From Pseudomonadota bacterium (lineage in GTDB: Bacteria > Pseudomonadota > Gammaproteobacteria > Xanthomonadales > Rhodanobacteraceae): a stretch of DNA of 33,050 bases. Where the stretch lies: assembly GCA_021780735.1 (NCBI GenBank), contig JAJXYE010000002.1:1-33050 (forward strand), written 5' to 3'. Position numbers and translations under genes: made by a program. This document shows, piece by piece, positions 9,061 to 16,795 of the stretch; position 1 is the stretch's first letter; each line of letters starts with the position of its first letter. The notes beneath the pieces were generated by a model, which worked only from the letters and a program-made list of their open reading frames with translations, was not told the origin of the DNA and ran no database searches.

Positions 9061-9387
9061 TCAGCGTGGCGGCGCGGTCAGTTCGCGGGCGTTGAGGTAG
9101 CCGTGGTGGTGGCGGTCGAGCTTGCGGAACTGCCGCCGCAGGTTGTCCTGATATGCCTTCAACGTGATCGGGCGACCACGGTCACCGGGCAGTTCATTGA
9201 CCTCCAGCACGCCGTCGTGGTTGACGTCGATTCGCGCGAAGCCCTGACTCATGTAGGACACGTACTCGGCTTCGCTGACCCTGCCATCGCCATTGCTGTC
9301 AAACATCTGCAGATAGGCCGTGCGCGAATCCTGCGCCAGCGCGACAAGGGGCAGCAGCAGGGCGGCGCCGATCAGCAGTTGCCGCAT
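9061..9387 (-). CDS. secreted EF-hand calcium-binding protein
   Basis: A 108-residue exported protein. A signal peptide ([18 protein letters not shown]) is followed by two canonical EF-hand loops, DSNGDGRVSEAE and DVNHDGVLEVNE, with Asp/Asn at positions 1, 3 and 5, Gly at 6 and Glu at 12. A third loop-shaped segment, DRHHHGYLNARE, keeps positions 1, 6 and 12 but has His at 3, 4 and 5. The start at 9387 shares one base with the folE stop (TGATG), so the gene is coupled to folE; the longer ORF-track start lies inside folE. Calcium binding is supported by motif; the cellular role is unknown. Confidence 0.85.
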   Translation of the reverse strand: MRQLLIGAALLLPLVALAQDSRTAYLQMFDSNGDGRVSEAEYVSYMSQGFARIDVNHDGVLEVNELPGDRGRPITLKAYQDNLRRQFRKLDRHHHGYLNARELTAPPR

Positions 9388-9989
9388 CAGCGGATGCCAC
9401 CATGGATGCCGATGAATTGCAGGAACTCGGCACGGGTACGCGCGTCCTCGCGGAACGTTCCGAGCATCTGGCTGGTGACCATCGACACGCCGCGCTTGTG
9501 CACGCCGCGGGTGGTCATGCATTCGTGGCTGGCATCGATCACCACGGCCACACCGGCCGGCTGCAGGGTGTCCTGGATGCACTGCGCGATCTGCGCGGTA
9601 AGCTTCTCCTGCACCTGAAAGCGGCGTGCGTAGCCTTCGACCACGCGTGCCAGCTTGCTGATCCCGACCACCCGGTTGGTCGGCAGATAGCCAACATGGG
9701 CGCGGCCGATGATCGGCGCCATGTGATGCTCGCAATGGCTCTCGAACTCGATGTCGCGCAACACCACCATTTCGTCGTAACCCTCAACCTCCTTGAAGGT
9801 GCGCTTGAGGTAATCGGCCGGATCCTCCGCATAACCGGAGAACCAGTCACGGTAGGCCTTGACCACCCGTTTGGGCGTATCCAGCAGGCCTTCGCGCGCG
9901 GGGTCTTCGCCGGCCCAGCGCAACAAGGTGCGCACGGCTTCCTCGGCCTGTTGCTGGGTGACGTCGGAGGGCTTGGCGTGTTCGCTCAT
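9387..9989 (-). CDS. folE: GTP cyclohydrolase I
   Basis: A 200-residue enzyme converting GTP to 7,8-dihydroneopterin triphosphate, the first step of folate (and tetrahydrobiopterin) synthesis. Diagnostic motifs are present: [20 protein letters not shown] with zinc ligands Cys86 and His89, and [14 protein letters not shown] with ligand Cys157, together with [15 protein letters not shown]. Length is normal for the homodecameric type IA enzyme. The first codons ([20 protein letters not shown]) look natural. It is followed immediately by the EF-hand gene with a one-base overlap, and lies 203 bases downstream of rmuC on the same strand. Confidence 0.97.
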   Translation of the reverse strand: MSEHAKPSDVTQQQAEEAVRTLLRWAGEDPAREGLLDTPKRVVKAYRDWFSGYAEDPADYLKRTFKEVEGYDEMVVLRDIEFESHCEHHMAPIIGRAHVGYLPTNRVVGISKLARVVEGYARRFQVQEKLTAQIAQCIQDTLQPAGVAVVIDASHECMTTRGVHKRGVSMVTSQMLGTFREDARTRAEFLQFIGIHGGIR

Positions 9990-10192
9990 GCGGAGTCCTT
10001 GGGTAGATCAAGGCGAAAGTTTAGCCGGATCGTTGCCTCGACAGGCCGATCGGCGCGGGTGTGCCTGCCGAGCCCCGTGCGCCGGGGCCATCTGACAGCG
10101 CCAGTCATACGTGACGACGGATTCGCTGGATGCACGCGGGTGCGGGAAATATCTGCCGCCCGATTCGCCAAGGTAGTCGGTGCACCGTGCAT

Positions 10193-11632
10193 TCAGGCAT
10201 CGTCTTCGCTCCCATCGGGCAGGCCGGGGATGTCGCCCAGCAGCTCCGACGGGCTCTCGCCGGAGAGCGACTCGACGTCGCGCAGCGTGCGCTCGATGGC
10301 ACGGGTGCGCACACCGGCGCTGTCGATGCTGTTGCGCGCGGCGTCGAGCTGCTTGCGGGTCTTGTCGAGCACCACACCGAACTTGCCGAACTCGTTCTTG
10401 ACCGCGCCGAGGATCTTCCACACCTCGCTGGAGCGCTTGGCGATCGCCAGCGTGCGGAAGCCCATTTGCAGGCTGTTGAGGAGGGCGCTCAGCGTGGTCG
10501 GGCCGGCCACGGTGACCCGATGCTCGCGCTGCAGGTTCTCGAACAGGCCGGGGCGGCGGATCACCTCGGCGTAAAGACCCTCGGTGGGCAGGTACAGCAC
10601 GGCGAAGTCGGTGGTGTGCGGCGGCGCCACGTACTTGCCGTGGATGCGTCTGGCCTCCTCGCGCACCCGCGTTTCCAGCGCGCGACCGGCAGCCGCGGCG
10701 GCGTCGGCGTCGGCGATCTCCTGCGCGTCGAGGAGCCGCTGGTAGTCCTCCACCGGAAACTTGGCGTCGATCGGCAGGTAGACGTGTTCGCCCTCGTCCT
10801 GCCCGGGCATGCGGATGGCAAATTCCACGCGGTCGTTGCTGCCCGGCACGGTGATCACATTGGAGGCATACTGCTCGGCGGTGAGCATGTCCTCCAGCAG
10901 CGCGCCCAGCTGCACCTCGCCGAAGATGCCGCGCTTCTTCACGTTGGTCAGTACACGTTTGAGGTCACCCACGCCGGTGGCGAGGTTCTGCATCTCGCCC
11001 AGGCCGCGCTGTACGGCCTCCAGTCGCTCGGAGACCAGCTTGAACGATTCGCCAAGGCGGGTTTCCAGCGTGGCGTGCAGCTTTTCGTCGACAGTGGCGC
11101 GCATCTGCTCCAGCTTGGCAGCGTTGTCCTGCTGCATGGCGCCCAGCTTGGCCTCGAGGGTGGCGCGCACTTCGCCCATGCGCTTTTCGTTGTCCGCGGT
11201 GAGTGCGGCCAGCCGTTGCTGCAGTTGTTCGCCGAAATGGTTGAGCGCCAGCGTGGTTTCCTCGCGGCTCTTGCGCGCATCCTCGGCCAGTCGCTGCGCC
11301 AGCGCCTGCAGCCCGGCATCGGTACGCTCGGTGAGCAGGTTGAGGCGCTGGCTGAAACTGTCGATGCGCTCGGCCTGCTGCTGCGAGGTGCTGCCGAGCT
11401 GCTCGCCGAGGTGGCCGCGGAAGCGGTCGAAGCCCTGCTGCAATTCCTCGCGGCCGGCACGCTGTTCCTCGCGTACGGTGCGTTCGACGCGGGCGCCATC
11501 GTCCTTCAGTGCATCCAGCTTCGCCATCAGGCCGGGATCGCCGCGGCCGCGCAGCAACGCCACGAGCTGCAACAGCAGCACCACCGCAACCAGGATGATG
11601 AGGGTGATCAGCAGGATTTGATTGAGCGGCAT
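10193..11632 (-). CDS. rmuC: DNA recombination protein RmuC
   Basis: A 479-residue RmuC-family protein. An N-terminal membrane anchor (ILLITLIILVAVVLLLQLVALL, about 6-27) is followed by a long Glu/Arg/Gln-rich coiled coil (about 45-190) and the RmuC domain, recognised from GVGDLKRVLTNVKKRGIFGE, LPIDAKFPVEDYQRLL and AVLYLPTEGLYAEVIRR. The family is linked to limiting inversions between short inverted repeats and is predicted to be nuclease-like; biochemical activity is not settled. The C-terminus is acidic (LPDGSEDDA). The gene is divergent from tdk across a 138-base gap in which I see no convincing promoter. Confidence 0.95.
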   Translation of the reverse strand: MPLNQILLITLIILVAVVLLLQLVALLRGRGDPGLMAKLDALKDDGARVERTVREEQRAGREELQQGFDRFRGHLGEQLGSTSQQQAERIDSFSQRLNLLTERTDAGLQALAQRLAEDARKSREETTLALNHFGEQLQQRLAALTADNEKRMGEVRATLEAKLGAMQQDNAAKLEQMRATVDEKLHATLETRLGESFKLVSERLEAVQRGLGEMQNLATGVGDLKRVLTNVKKRGIFGEVQLGALLEDMLTAEQYASNVITVPGSNDRVEFAIRMPGQDEGEHVYLPIDAKFPVEDYQRLLDAQEIADADAAAAAGRALETRVREEARRIHGKYVAPPHTTDFAVLYLPTEGLYAEVIRRPGLFENLQREHRVTVAGPTTLSALLNSLQMGFRTLAIAKRSSEVWKILGAVKNEFGKFGVVLDKTRKQLDAARNSIDSAGVRTRAIERTLRDVESLSGESPSELLGDIPGLPDGSEDDA

Positions 11633-11770
11633 GGAGCGATTTCCCGGGTCGATGCACGCAGTGTACGTCCCCGCGTCTCATCGGCTGCGCCGGCGACGAG
11701 GTGAATTGAATCGGCCAACGAGCTTCATTGTCCGCGCTACCATGCACGGTCACGACCCGAAACGAAATCC

Positions 11771-12403
11771 ATGGCCAAGCTCTACTTCTACTACTCGGCA
11801 ATGAATGCCGGCAAGACCACCACGCTGCTGCAGAGCGCGTACAACTATCACGAGCGCGGCATGCGCACGCTGATCCTGACGCCGGCCCTGGACAACCGTT
11901 ACGGCGACGGCGTGGTGGCTTCGCGGATCGGGCTGAAGGCCAAGGCGCGTCGCTTCGGCGCCGACGAGAACCTGTTCGCCCTGATCGAGGCCGACATCGC
12001 CGCCCACGGCGCCCTGCACTGCGTCTTCGTCGACGAGGCGCAGTTTCTCGGCAAGGCGCAGGTGTGGCAGATCAGCGACGTGGTCGACCGGCTCCACATT
12101 CCGGTGCTGGCTTACGGCCTGCGCACCGATTTCCGCGGCGAGCTGTTCGAAGGCAGCCGCTACCTGCTGGCCTGGGCCGACAATCTGGAGGAGATCAAGA
12201 CGATCTGCCACAGCGGTCGCAAGGCCACCATGGTGATCCGTGTGGACGAGCAGGGGCGGGCGCTGACCGACGGCCCGCAGGTTGAGATTGGCGGCAATGA
12301 TCGCTATGTCTCGGTGAGTCGCGCCGAGTTCAAGAAGATCAGCGAAGGCAGCGGCCAGATCGAACTGCAGCAATCCGTGCTGCCGCTTGACTCAGCCGGG
12401 TAG
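11771..12403 (+). CDS. tdk: thymidine kinase, type II
   Basis: A 210-residue enzyme phosphorylating thymidine in the pyrimidine salvage pathway. It has the P-loop [12 protein letters not shown] (9-20), the DEAQF motif (89-92) carrying the catalytic base region, and the lasso-region sequence [18 protein letters not shown]. The tail is unusual: type II kinases normally bind a structural zinc with two Cys near KTIC and a Cys-x2-His later. Here the first site reads [10 protein letters not shown], with the second Cys replaced by Ser, and the later one reads [10 protein letters not shown], with Ser and Glu at the Cys and His positions. Only one ligand of four remains. The stop codon lies inside a REP-like repeat. 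Confidence 0.95.
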   Translation: MAKLYFYYSAMNAGKTTTLLQSAYNYHERGMRTLILTPALDNRYGDGVVASRIGLKAKARRFGADENLFALIEADIAAHGALHCVFVDEAQFLGKAQVWQISDVVDRLHIPVLAYGLRTDFRGELFEGSRYLLAWADNLEEIKTICHSGRKATMVIRVDEQGRALTDGPQVEIGGNDRYVSVSRAEFKKISEGSGQIELQQSVLPLDSAG

Positions 12404-12420
12404 GAGCCCGCTTGCGGGGT
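12399..12420. repeat. REP-like palindromic repeat overlapping the tdk stop codon
   Basis: GGTAGGAGCCCGCTTGCGGG begins with the TAG stop of tdk and forms a hairpin with arms CCCGC and GCGGG around TT. The leading GTAGGAGC is shared with the REP copies near 13255-13329 and 20198-20218, placing it in the same broad GTAGGAGC... family although its stem differs. Confidence 0.6.
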
Positions 12421-12476
12421 TCTGCGAGATATCCCAGGCTGGGCGCTGCCCGGTGGCATCAAATTCAAGGAATTCC

Positions 12477-13244
12477 ATGAGCAAGCCGATCCCCATCCCT
12501 GCCTGGCAGCGTCCGCACTGGCAGGCCAGTGCCGAGGAAATCCTGCTGCAGTTTTATGTATTCGGAAAGTTCGACGCGGTGCGTGTGCCCTCCGCCGACT
12601 ACGGCAGCCCGGGTCTGCCGCCGGGCATCTCCGCGACCAACCATGCACATGCCCAGTTGCGCGCGTGGGAAGGTTATCCGCTGAAAGGCGCGATGGGTCG
12701 CATGTTCAAGGCGGATGCGCCGCAGGCGTATCAGCAGGCGATCGCTGCGCCCGAGGTGATGCTGGTGCGCGGCACGCTGAAGGACAGCCAGGCCACCGCC
12801 TACCTGCGTGACACGCTCGGCGTGCTGGCCGGCATGCTCGATATCGGTGGCCAGGTGATACTCGATCCGCAGATCCTCAGCCTGCTCGACGCCGACGCCT
12901 GGCGCCGGCACTACCTGATCCGCGACGGTGCACCGATTCGCCACCATCTGCTGATTCTGTGCGATGGCGAGTCCGAGCCCGGTCGCTCATGGATCCACAC
13001 CCGCGGCATGCGCAAGTTCGGCCGTCCGGACATCAGCATCCACCAGGTACCGGATGCCGCCATCGACCGCGCCGGCTTGTTGTGCGAAAAACTGGTCGAA
13101 CTGCAGGCGCTCGGTGCGCACTTCGTCGATGGACAGCGGCTGGACATCGAGGGCGCGCCGGCCGGGGTGAGCGTGCGTCGTGGCGGCGGTCTGGACGATC
13201 CGCAGTTCAACAACACCTTTGTCGAGTTCGAGTGGCCCAGGTGA
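12477..13244 (+). CDS. conserved-looking cytoplasmic protein of unknown function
   Basis: A 255-residue protein that I do not recognise. The ATG at 12477 (MSKPIPIPAWQRPHWQASAEE) follows AAGGAA at good spacing; the longer ORF-track start lies in the REP-like DNA after tdk. There is no signal peptide or membrane helix. Codon use is normal for the window. Recognisable features are an acidic/aromatic N-terminus, a stretch HHLLILCDGESEPGRSWIHTRGMRKFGRPD in the second half, and the sequence GAPAGVSVRRGGGLDDPQFNNTFVEFEW at the end. The His- and Asp-rich middle could be catalytic, but I can assign no function. It follows tdk by 73 bases and could be co-transcribed with it. Confidence 0.75.
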   Translation: MSKPIPIPAWQRPHWQASAEEILLQFYVFGKFDAVRVPSADYGSPGLPPGISATNHAHAQLRAWEGYPLKGAMGRMFKADAPQAYQQAIAAPEVMLVRGTLKDSQATAYLRDTLGVLAGMLDIGGQVILDPQILSLLDADAWRRHYLIRDGAPIRHHLLILCDGESEPGRSWIHTRGMRKFGRPDISIHQVPDAAIDRAGLLCEKLVELQALGAHFVDGQRLDIEGAPAGVSVRRGGGLDDPQFNNTFVEFEWPR

Positions 13245-13254
13245 TCCGCGATCC

Positions 13255-13329
13255 GTGCAGGAGCGCACCTTGTGCGCGATGCACTTGCGCAAGGTGACGA
13301 AGAACATCGCGCACAGGCTGCGCTCCTAC
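13255..13329. repeat. inverted pair of REP elements (BIME-like) between the 12477 gene and mutM
   Basis: Two 25-base copies face each other: the first contains GGAGCGCACCTTGTGCGCG (13259-13277 region), the second, read on the minus strand at 13329-13305, contains GGAGCGCAGCCTGTGCGCG. They differ at three positions, and each forms its own GCGCA...TGTGCGC hairpin. The 23-base centre contains a near-palindrome, CACTTGCGCAAGGTG. The pair lies in the convergent gap and ends at the mutM stop, where it could act in transcription termination or mRNA protection. Confidence 0.75.
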
Positions 13330-14153
13330 CGCTGGCAGTGCGGGCACCAGAATGTGGAGCGCTGGCCCAGGCTGACCTGGCGGATTGCCATACCGCAGAC
13401 CCGGCAGGGCTCACCGGCGCGACCGTAGACGTAGAGTTCGCGAAAGAAATAGCCGGGCGCGCCATCGGGGCTGAGGAAGTCGCGCAAGGTAGTGCCGCCG
13501 CGCTCGATTGCCCAGGCCAGGATGCGTTTCACTTCCATGACCAGCCTGGCGTAGCGGGCGCGGGAGATCGTGCCGGCTGCGCGCCGTGGATCGATGCCGG
13601 CGGCAAACAGTGCTTCGCTGGCGTAGATGTTGCCCACGCCCACCACGACGTGGTTGTCCATCAGGAACAGCTTCACCGCGGCCGTGCGGCTGCGTGAGAG
13701 GTGCCAGAGCAGGTCGCCGTCGAACGCATCGGTCAGCGGCTCCGGGCCGAGATTCGCCAGCAGTTCGTGGGTCTCGCCGGGCGCCTGCCACAACAGGCAG
13801 CCGAAACGGCGCGGGTCGGTGAAGCGCAGGATGCGCGGCGCCTGCTCCGTGGTGCGCTCCAGTGCGATGTCGACATGGTCGTGCTTGCCCACCGGCGCGT
13901 CGGGCGGCAGTACGCGCAGCACTCCGGACATGCCCAGGTGCAGCAGGGCGCTGCCGGCTGCGGTGTGCAGCAACAGATACTTCGCGCGCCGTTCCACGGC
14001 ATCAATGCGCTGGCCGGGCAGCAATTGGCTGACCTGGTCGGGGATCGGCCAGCGCAGGTCGGCACGGCGCAGAGTGACGGCCAGCACGCGCCGGCCAGTC
14101 ACATGGGGCGCGATGCCGCGCCGCGTGGTTTCGACTTCGGGCAGCTCGGGCAA
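13326..14153 (-). CDS. mutM: formamidopyrimidine-DNA glycosylase (Fpg/MutM), TTG start
   Basis: A 275-residue base-excision repair enzyme that removes 8-oxoguanine and formamidopyrimidines and nicks the DNA. The N-terminus reads (M)[12 protein letters not shown], where Pro2 is the Schiff-base nucleophile after Met removal and Glu3 is the catalytic acid; Lys58 lies in [10 protein letters not shown]. The C-terminus has the zinc finger CRVCG...FWCPHCQ. The start codon is TTG at 14153: catalysis needs Pro directly after the initiator, no ATG is available at that position, and GGAG precedes it by seven bases. It lies 15 bases after the DUF4340-like gene, so it is probably transcribed with the ABC operon above it. 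Its stop abuts a REP pair. Confidence 0.96.
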   Translation of the reverse strand: MPELPEVETTRRGIAPHVTGRRVLAVTLRRADLRWPIPDQVSQLLPGQRIDAVERRAKYLLLHTAAGSALLHLGMSGVLRVLPPDAPVGKHDHVDIALERTTEQAPRILRFTDPRRFGCLLWQAPGETHELLANLGPEPLTDAFDGDLLWHLSRSRTAAVKLFLMDNHVVVGVGNIYASEALFAAGIDPRRAAGTISRARYARLVMEVKRILAWAIERGGTTLRDFLSPDGAPGYFFRELYVYGRAGEPCRVCGMAIRQVSLGQRSTFWCPHCQR

Positions 14154-14168
14154 GGCGCGCTCCGGCGT

Positions 14169-14666
14169 TCAGTGCAATTCGGTGGTCTTGATTTCCGGCG
14201 AGCGCGGCATGTAACGCGACGACACCAGGGCGATGCGCCGGCCCACCCGCACATAGTGCTGTGGCCCGGTCACCGCGCTCACTCCGAACGCCAGCAACTG
14301 GCCATCCAGATCGAGTATCGCCCGCGGCGGTGCCAGGCCGATCTTGGCCGGATCGAAGTCGCTGGCCGGACGCCAGACCAGTACGTGCGCGGCGGCCACA
14401 CCGGCCAGGTCACGCAGGCGGTTGTCATCGGCGACCCGGCTCGGTGTGCCGTCGGTGCGCCACCAGTGTCCGTCTGCACGCTTTTCGTAGTGCAGGCTCG
14501 CTGCGCCGGGCAGGGTCAGGCTGATGTGCGTGATCGCCGTCGGGTCGAGCGCGGTGAGGTTGCCGTTTTCACGGCTCGCGTCGCGCCGCATCTGCCAGCC
14601 TGCCAGCGCCAGCAGGGCCAGCACCGCAAGCAGAAGGGTCAGGCGTCGGCGGGCTGCGCGCTTCAT
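14169..14666 (-). CDS. DUF4340-like membrane-anchored accessory protein of the Gld-type ABC system
   Basis: A 165-residue protein with one N-terminal helix (LTLLLAVLALLALAGWQM) and an exported domain resembling DUF4340 (ITHISLTLPGAASLHYEKRADGHWW). DUF4340 proteins are regularly encoded after GldG-like genes in ABC-2 operons. At 165 residues it is shorter than many DUF4340 proteins, which often carry two or more repeats. It starts 3 bases after the GldG-like gene and ends 15 bases before mutM. I base the family call on the pattern of hydrophobic residues, Trp-Trp motif and gene order; the role is unknown. Confidence 0.7.
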   Translation of the reverse strand: MKRAARRRLTLLLAVLALLALAGWQMRRDASRENGNLTALDPTAITHISLTLPGAASLHYEKRADGHWWRTDGTPSRVADDNRLRDLAGVAAAHVLVWRPASDFDPAKIGLAPPRAILDLDGQLLAFGVSAVTGPQHYVRVGRRIALVSSRYMPRSPEIKTTELH

Positions 14667-14669
14667 TGT

Positions 14670-16025
14670 TCAGCGCCGACGCCGGCGCCACACGATGATG
14701 CCGCCCAGCAGCAGCAGCAGCAGCGGCAGGACGAGCAGGAAACCGAAGCTCAACGCATTCAATTCACCCTGCGAGATTTCGAGCAGGCGATCCGGTGCGC
14801 CGCGTGGCGGCAGGTTGACAAGTTTGTCGTCACCAAGCAGCCAGTCGAACACGCGTTCGCCCAGGGCGCGATTGCCGCCATTGCCGAGGAAGGTGTTGGA
14901 GAGGAAGTCGCCATCGCCGATCACCACGGCGCGCTGCTCGCTCTTGTCCGGGCTCGGTGACAGCCGGCTCAGCGCGAAGCCGAAATCAAGCGGTCCCTTG
15001 AGCTCCCCGGCGGCGGGATCGAAGCGGATGTTGCTGGTGGTGCTGTTGTCGATCGGCTTGAACTCGGTCCAGCTCTGCGGCCCTGAGCGCAGGAACGGTT
15101 TGACCGCCCAGTCGTTCTGCGCCACTTCGGCCAGCGCGGACACCTGCGGGAACAGGGTGGTCAGCTGGAAGCCGCGGGTGATCGCCTGCGGCGGGTAGTC
15201 GCCAAGCGCGATCATGCGCGGATCGTGCAGGCCAAGTGCGGCACCGGAACCATCGACCAGCACACCGGGCAACACCCGCACGCCCAGCACCTTGGCCAGC
15301 GGCTTGAGGCCAAGATCCTGGTTGGCCGGTTCGGTCAGCCACAGCAGGTTGCCGCCGTCCTGCACGTAGTTGACCAGCGCCTTCACTGCGCCCGGCGCCA
15401 GCGCCAGCGAAGGGCTGGCCAGCACCACCAGATCGGTGTGTTCGGGTACCGCGGTAACCTGGGCGAAGTTCAGCGGCACCGCGCGCATGCCGCGGCCTTC
15501 CAGCTGTTTCATGAAGGTGCCCATGTCCGCATTCGCCACGCCGTCGGCACGCCGTTCATCGTCGCCGGTGACGAAGGCGACGATGCGGTCGCTGCCGCGC
15601 ACCAGTCGTTCCAGCGCATTGGTCAGGCTGCGCTCGGAGAGCTCGTCGAGGCGCTGCTCGCGGTTCTTGTAATGCACGATCAGGGCGCCGTCGACGGTGA
15701 TGCCAAGCTCGCGCATCTTCTGCGGATCCAGTTGCGGATCGACAAAGCGCAGGCTGAGGTCGGGCTTGGCCACCTGATAGCGCTGCACGAAGGCGGCGAT
15801 GGTCTGGCGCAGGTCGCCCTGCGGGTTTGCATAGCTGACGATCTGTACCGGGCCGTCCAGCTGCGCCAGCACTGCCCGGCTCGCCGCCGACAGGCTGATG
15901 CGGCCGTTGGCGGTCCAGTCGGCCTGCACGGTGTAGCGGTTGCCGAGGTAGCCGATCGCGGCGCAGCCGAGCAACAACAGCAGGGTGAACAGCCAGCCGT
16001 CCAGGCGTCGGAAAATGTCGCGCAT
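14670..16025 (-). CDS. GldG-like ABC transporter auxiliary protein
   Basis: A 451-residue protein with an N-terminal helix (LFTLLLLLGCAAIGYLGNRY), a large extracytoplasmic domain and a C-terminal helix followed by arginines (LLVLPLLLLLLGGIIVWRRRRR). The body matches the ABC_transp_aux/GldG type: SLSAASRAVLAQLDGPVQIVSYANP near the start, then a segment with VVLASPSLALAPGAVKALVNYVQDGGNLLWLTEP that resembles the glutamine-amidotransferase-like fold of this family. The start shares one base with the permease stop (TGATG). In Bacteroidetes GldG works with GldA and GldF, but in proteobacteria such operons are not tied to gliding, so I give no gliding symbol. Confidence 0.82.
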   Translation of the reverse strand: MRDIFRRLDGWLFTLLLLLGCAAIGYLGNRYTVQADWTANGRISLSAASRAVLAQLDGPVQIVSYANPQGDLRQTIAAFVQRYQVAKPDLSLRFVDPQLDPQKMRELGITVDGALIVHYKNREQRLDELSERSLTNALERLVRGSDRIVAFVTGDDERRADGVANADMGTFMKQLEGRGMRAVPLNFAQVTAVPEHTDLVVLASPSLALAPGAVKALVNYVQDGGNLLWLTEPANQDLGLKPLAKVLGVRVLPGVLVDGSGAALGLHDPRMIALGDYPPQAITRGFQLTTLFPQVSALAEVAQNDWAVKPFLRSGPQSWTEFKPIDNSTTSNIRFDPAAGELKGPLDFGFALSRLSPSPDKSEQRAVVIGDGDFLSNTFLGNGGNRALGERVFDWLLGDDKLVNLPPRGAPDRLLEISQGELNALSFGFLLVLPLLLLLLGGIIVWRRRRR

Positions 16026-16795
16026 CAGCCGCGCTCCCGTTCGGTGTCGAGTCGGCGCGTGGCCAATGCCAGGCTGAGCAGGATCAGCAGCACAAACCAG
16101 AGCACGTCGGCGCTGGACACCAGGCCACGCAGCATGGGCTGCTCATGCGTGCTCATCGCCAGCCAGTTGATGGCGCCACCGTTGATGCCGGCCAGTTGCG
16201 CACCGAGGTTGATGCTCCACAGCGCCAGCGCCAGGATCAGTGCCGCCGCCGCCGCGATGGCCGGATGCGATGCGAAGCTGGAGCACGCCACTCCCAGTGC
16301 CGCCAATGCCGCCAGCATCAGCGCCACACCCAGTGAGGCGGCCGCCAGCTTGCCCCAGTCGAGATGGGTGGCATGGGCCAGCAGCAGCGGCATGGCCAGC
16401 GTCAACGCCAGCCACAGCAGCAACCAGCCCAGGGTCGCCAGATATTTGCCCAGCACGATGCCCGATGCCGGCACGCCGGTCGCGAACAGCAACGGCAGGG
16501 TGCCGTTGCGTCGCTCGCCGGCAAGCACGGACATGGTCAGCAGTGGCACGACCAGAAAGGCCAGCTGGGCGAGCTGGCCGAGCAGCGGCACCGCCACCAG
16601 GTCGGTGAAGCCGGGACCATCCGGCAAGGCCGCGCGCTGGATCTGTCCGGCCAGAAAGCTGCCCAGCAACAGGGTGAAGTTCCAACCCAGCCAGGCCAGG
16701 GTCAGCGCGGCCAGAACCCAGCCCAGCGGACGCATGCGCAGGCGTCGCCACTCCAGTCGCATCACCGCGGACATGCCGATCGGGACGAAGCTCAT
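16025..16795 (-). CDS. ABC-2 type permease (GldF-like)
   Basis: A 256-residue membrane protein with about six helices (for example WVLAALTLAWLGWNFTLLLGSFL, LAQLAFLVVPLLTMSVL, YLATLGWLLLWLALTLAMPLLL, and a last helix VLWFVLLILLSLALATRR). The cytoplasmic motif AGERRNGTLPLLFATGVPASGIVLGKYLA is diagnostic of ABC-2 permeases of the GldF/NosY type. The start overlaps the ATPase stop by 4 bases. Two initiators are possible (16795 or the Met eight codons in); I keep the first because it gives the ATGA coupling. Confidence 0.88.
   Translation of the reverse strand: MSFVPIGMSAVMRLEWRRLRMRPLGWVLAALTLAWLGWNFTLLLGSFLAGQIQRAALPDGPGFTDLVAVPLLGQLAQLAFLVVPLLTMSVLAGERRNGTLPLLFATGVPASGIVLGKYLATLGWLLLWLALTLAMPLLLAHATHLDWGKLAAASLGVALMLAALAALGVACSSFASHPAIAAAAALILALALWSINLGAQLAGINGGAINWLAMSTHEQPMLRGLVSSADVLWFVLLILLSLALATRRLDTERERG

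Noticed and set aside
10130-11704. 524-residue plus-strand ORF
   Set aside because: Antisense to rmuC; composition mirrors the coiled-coil codons.
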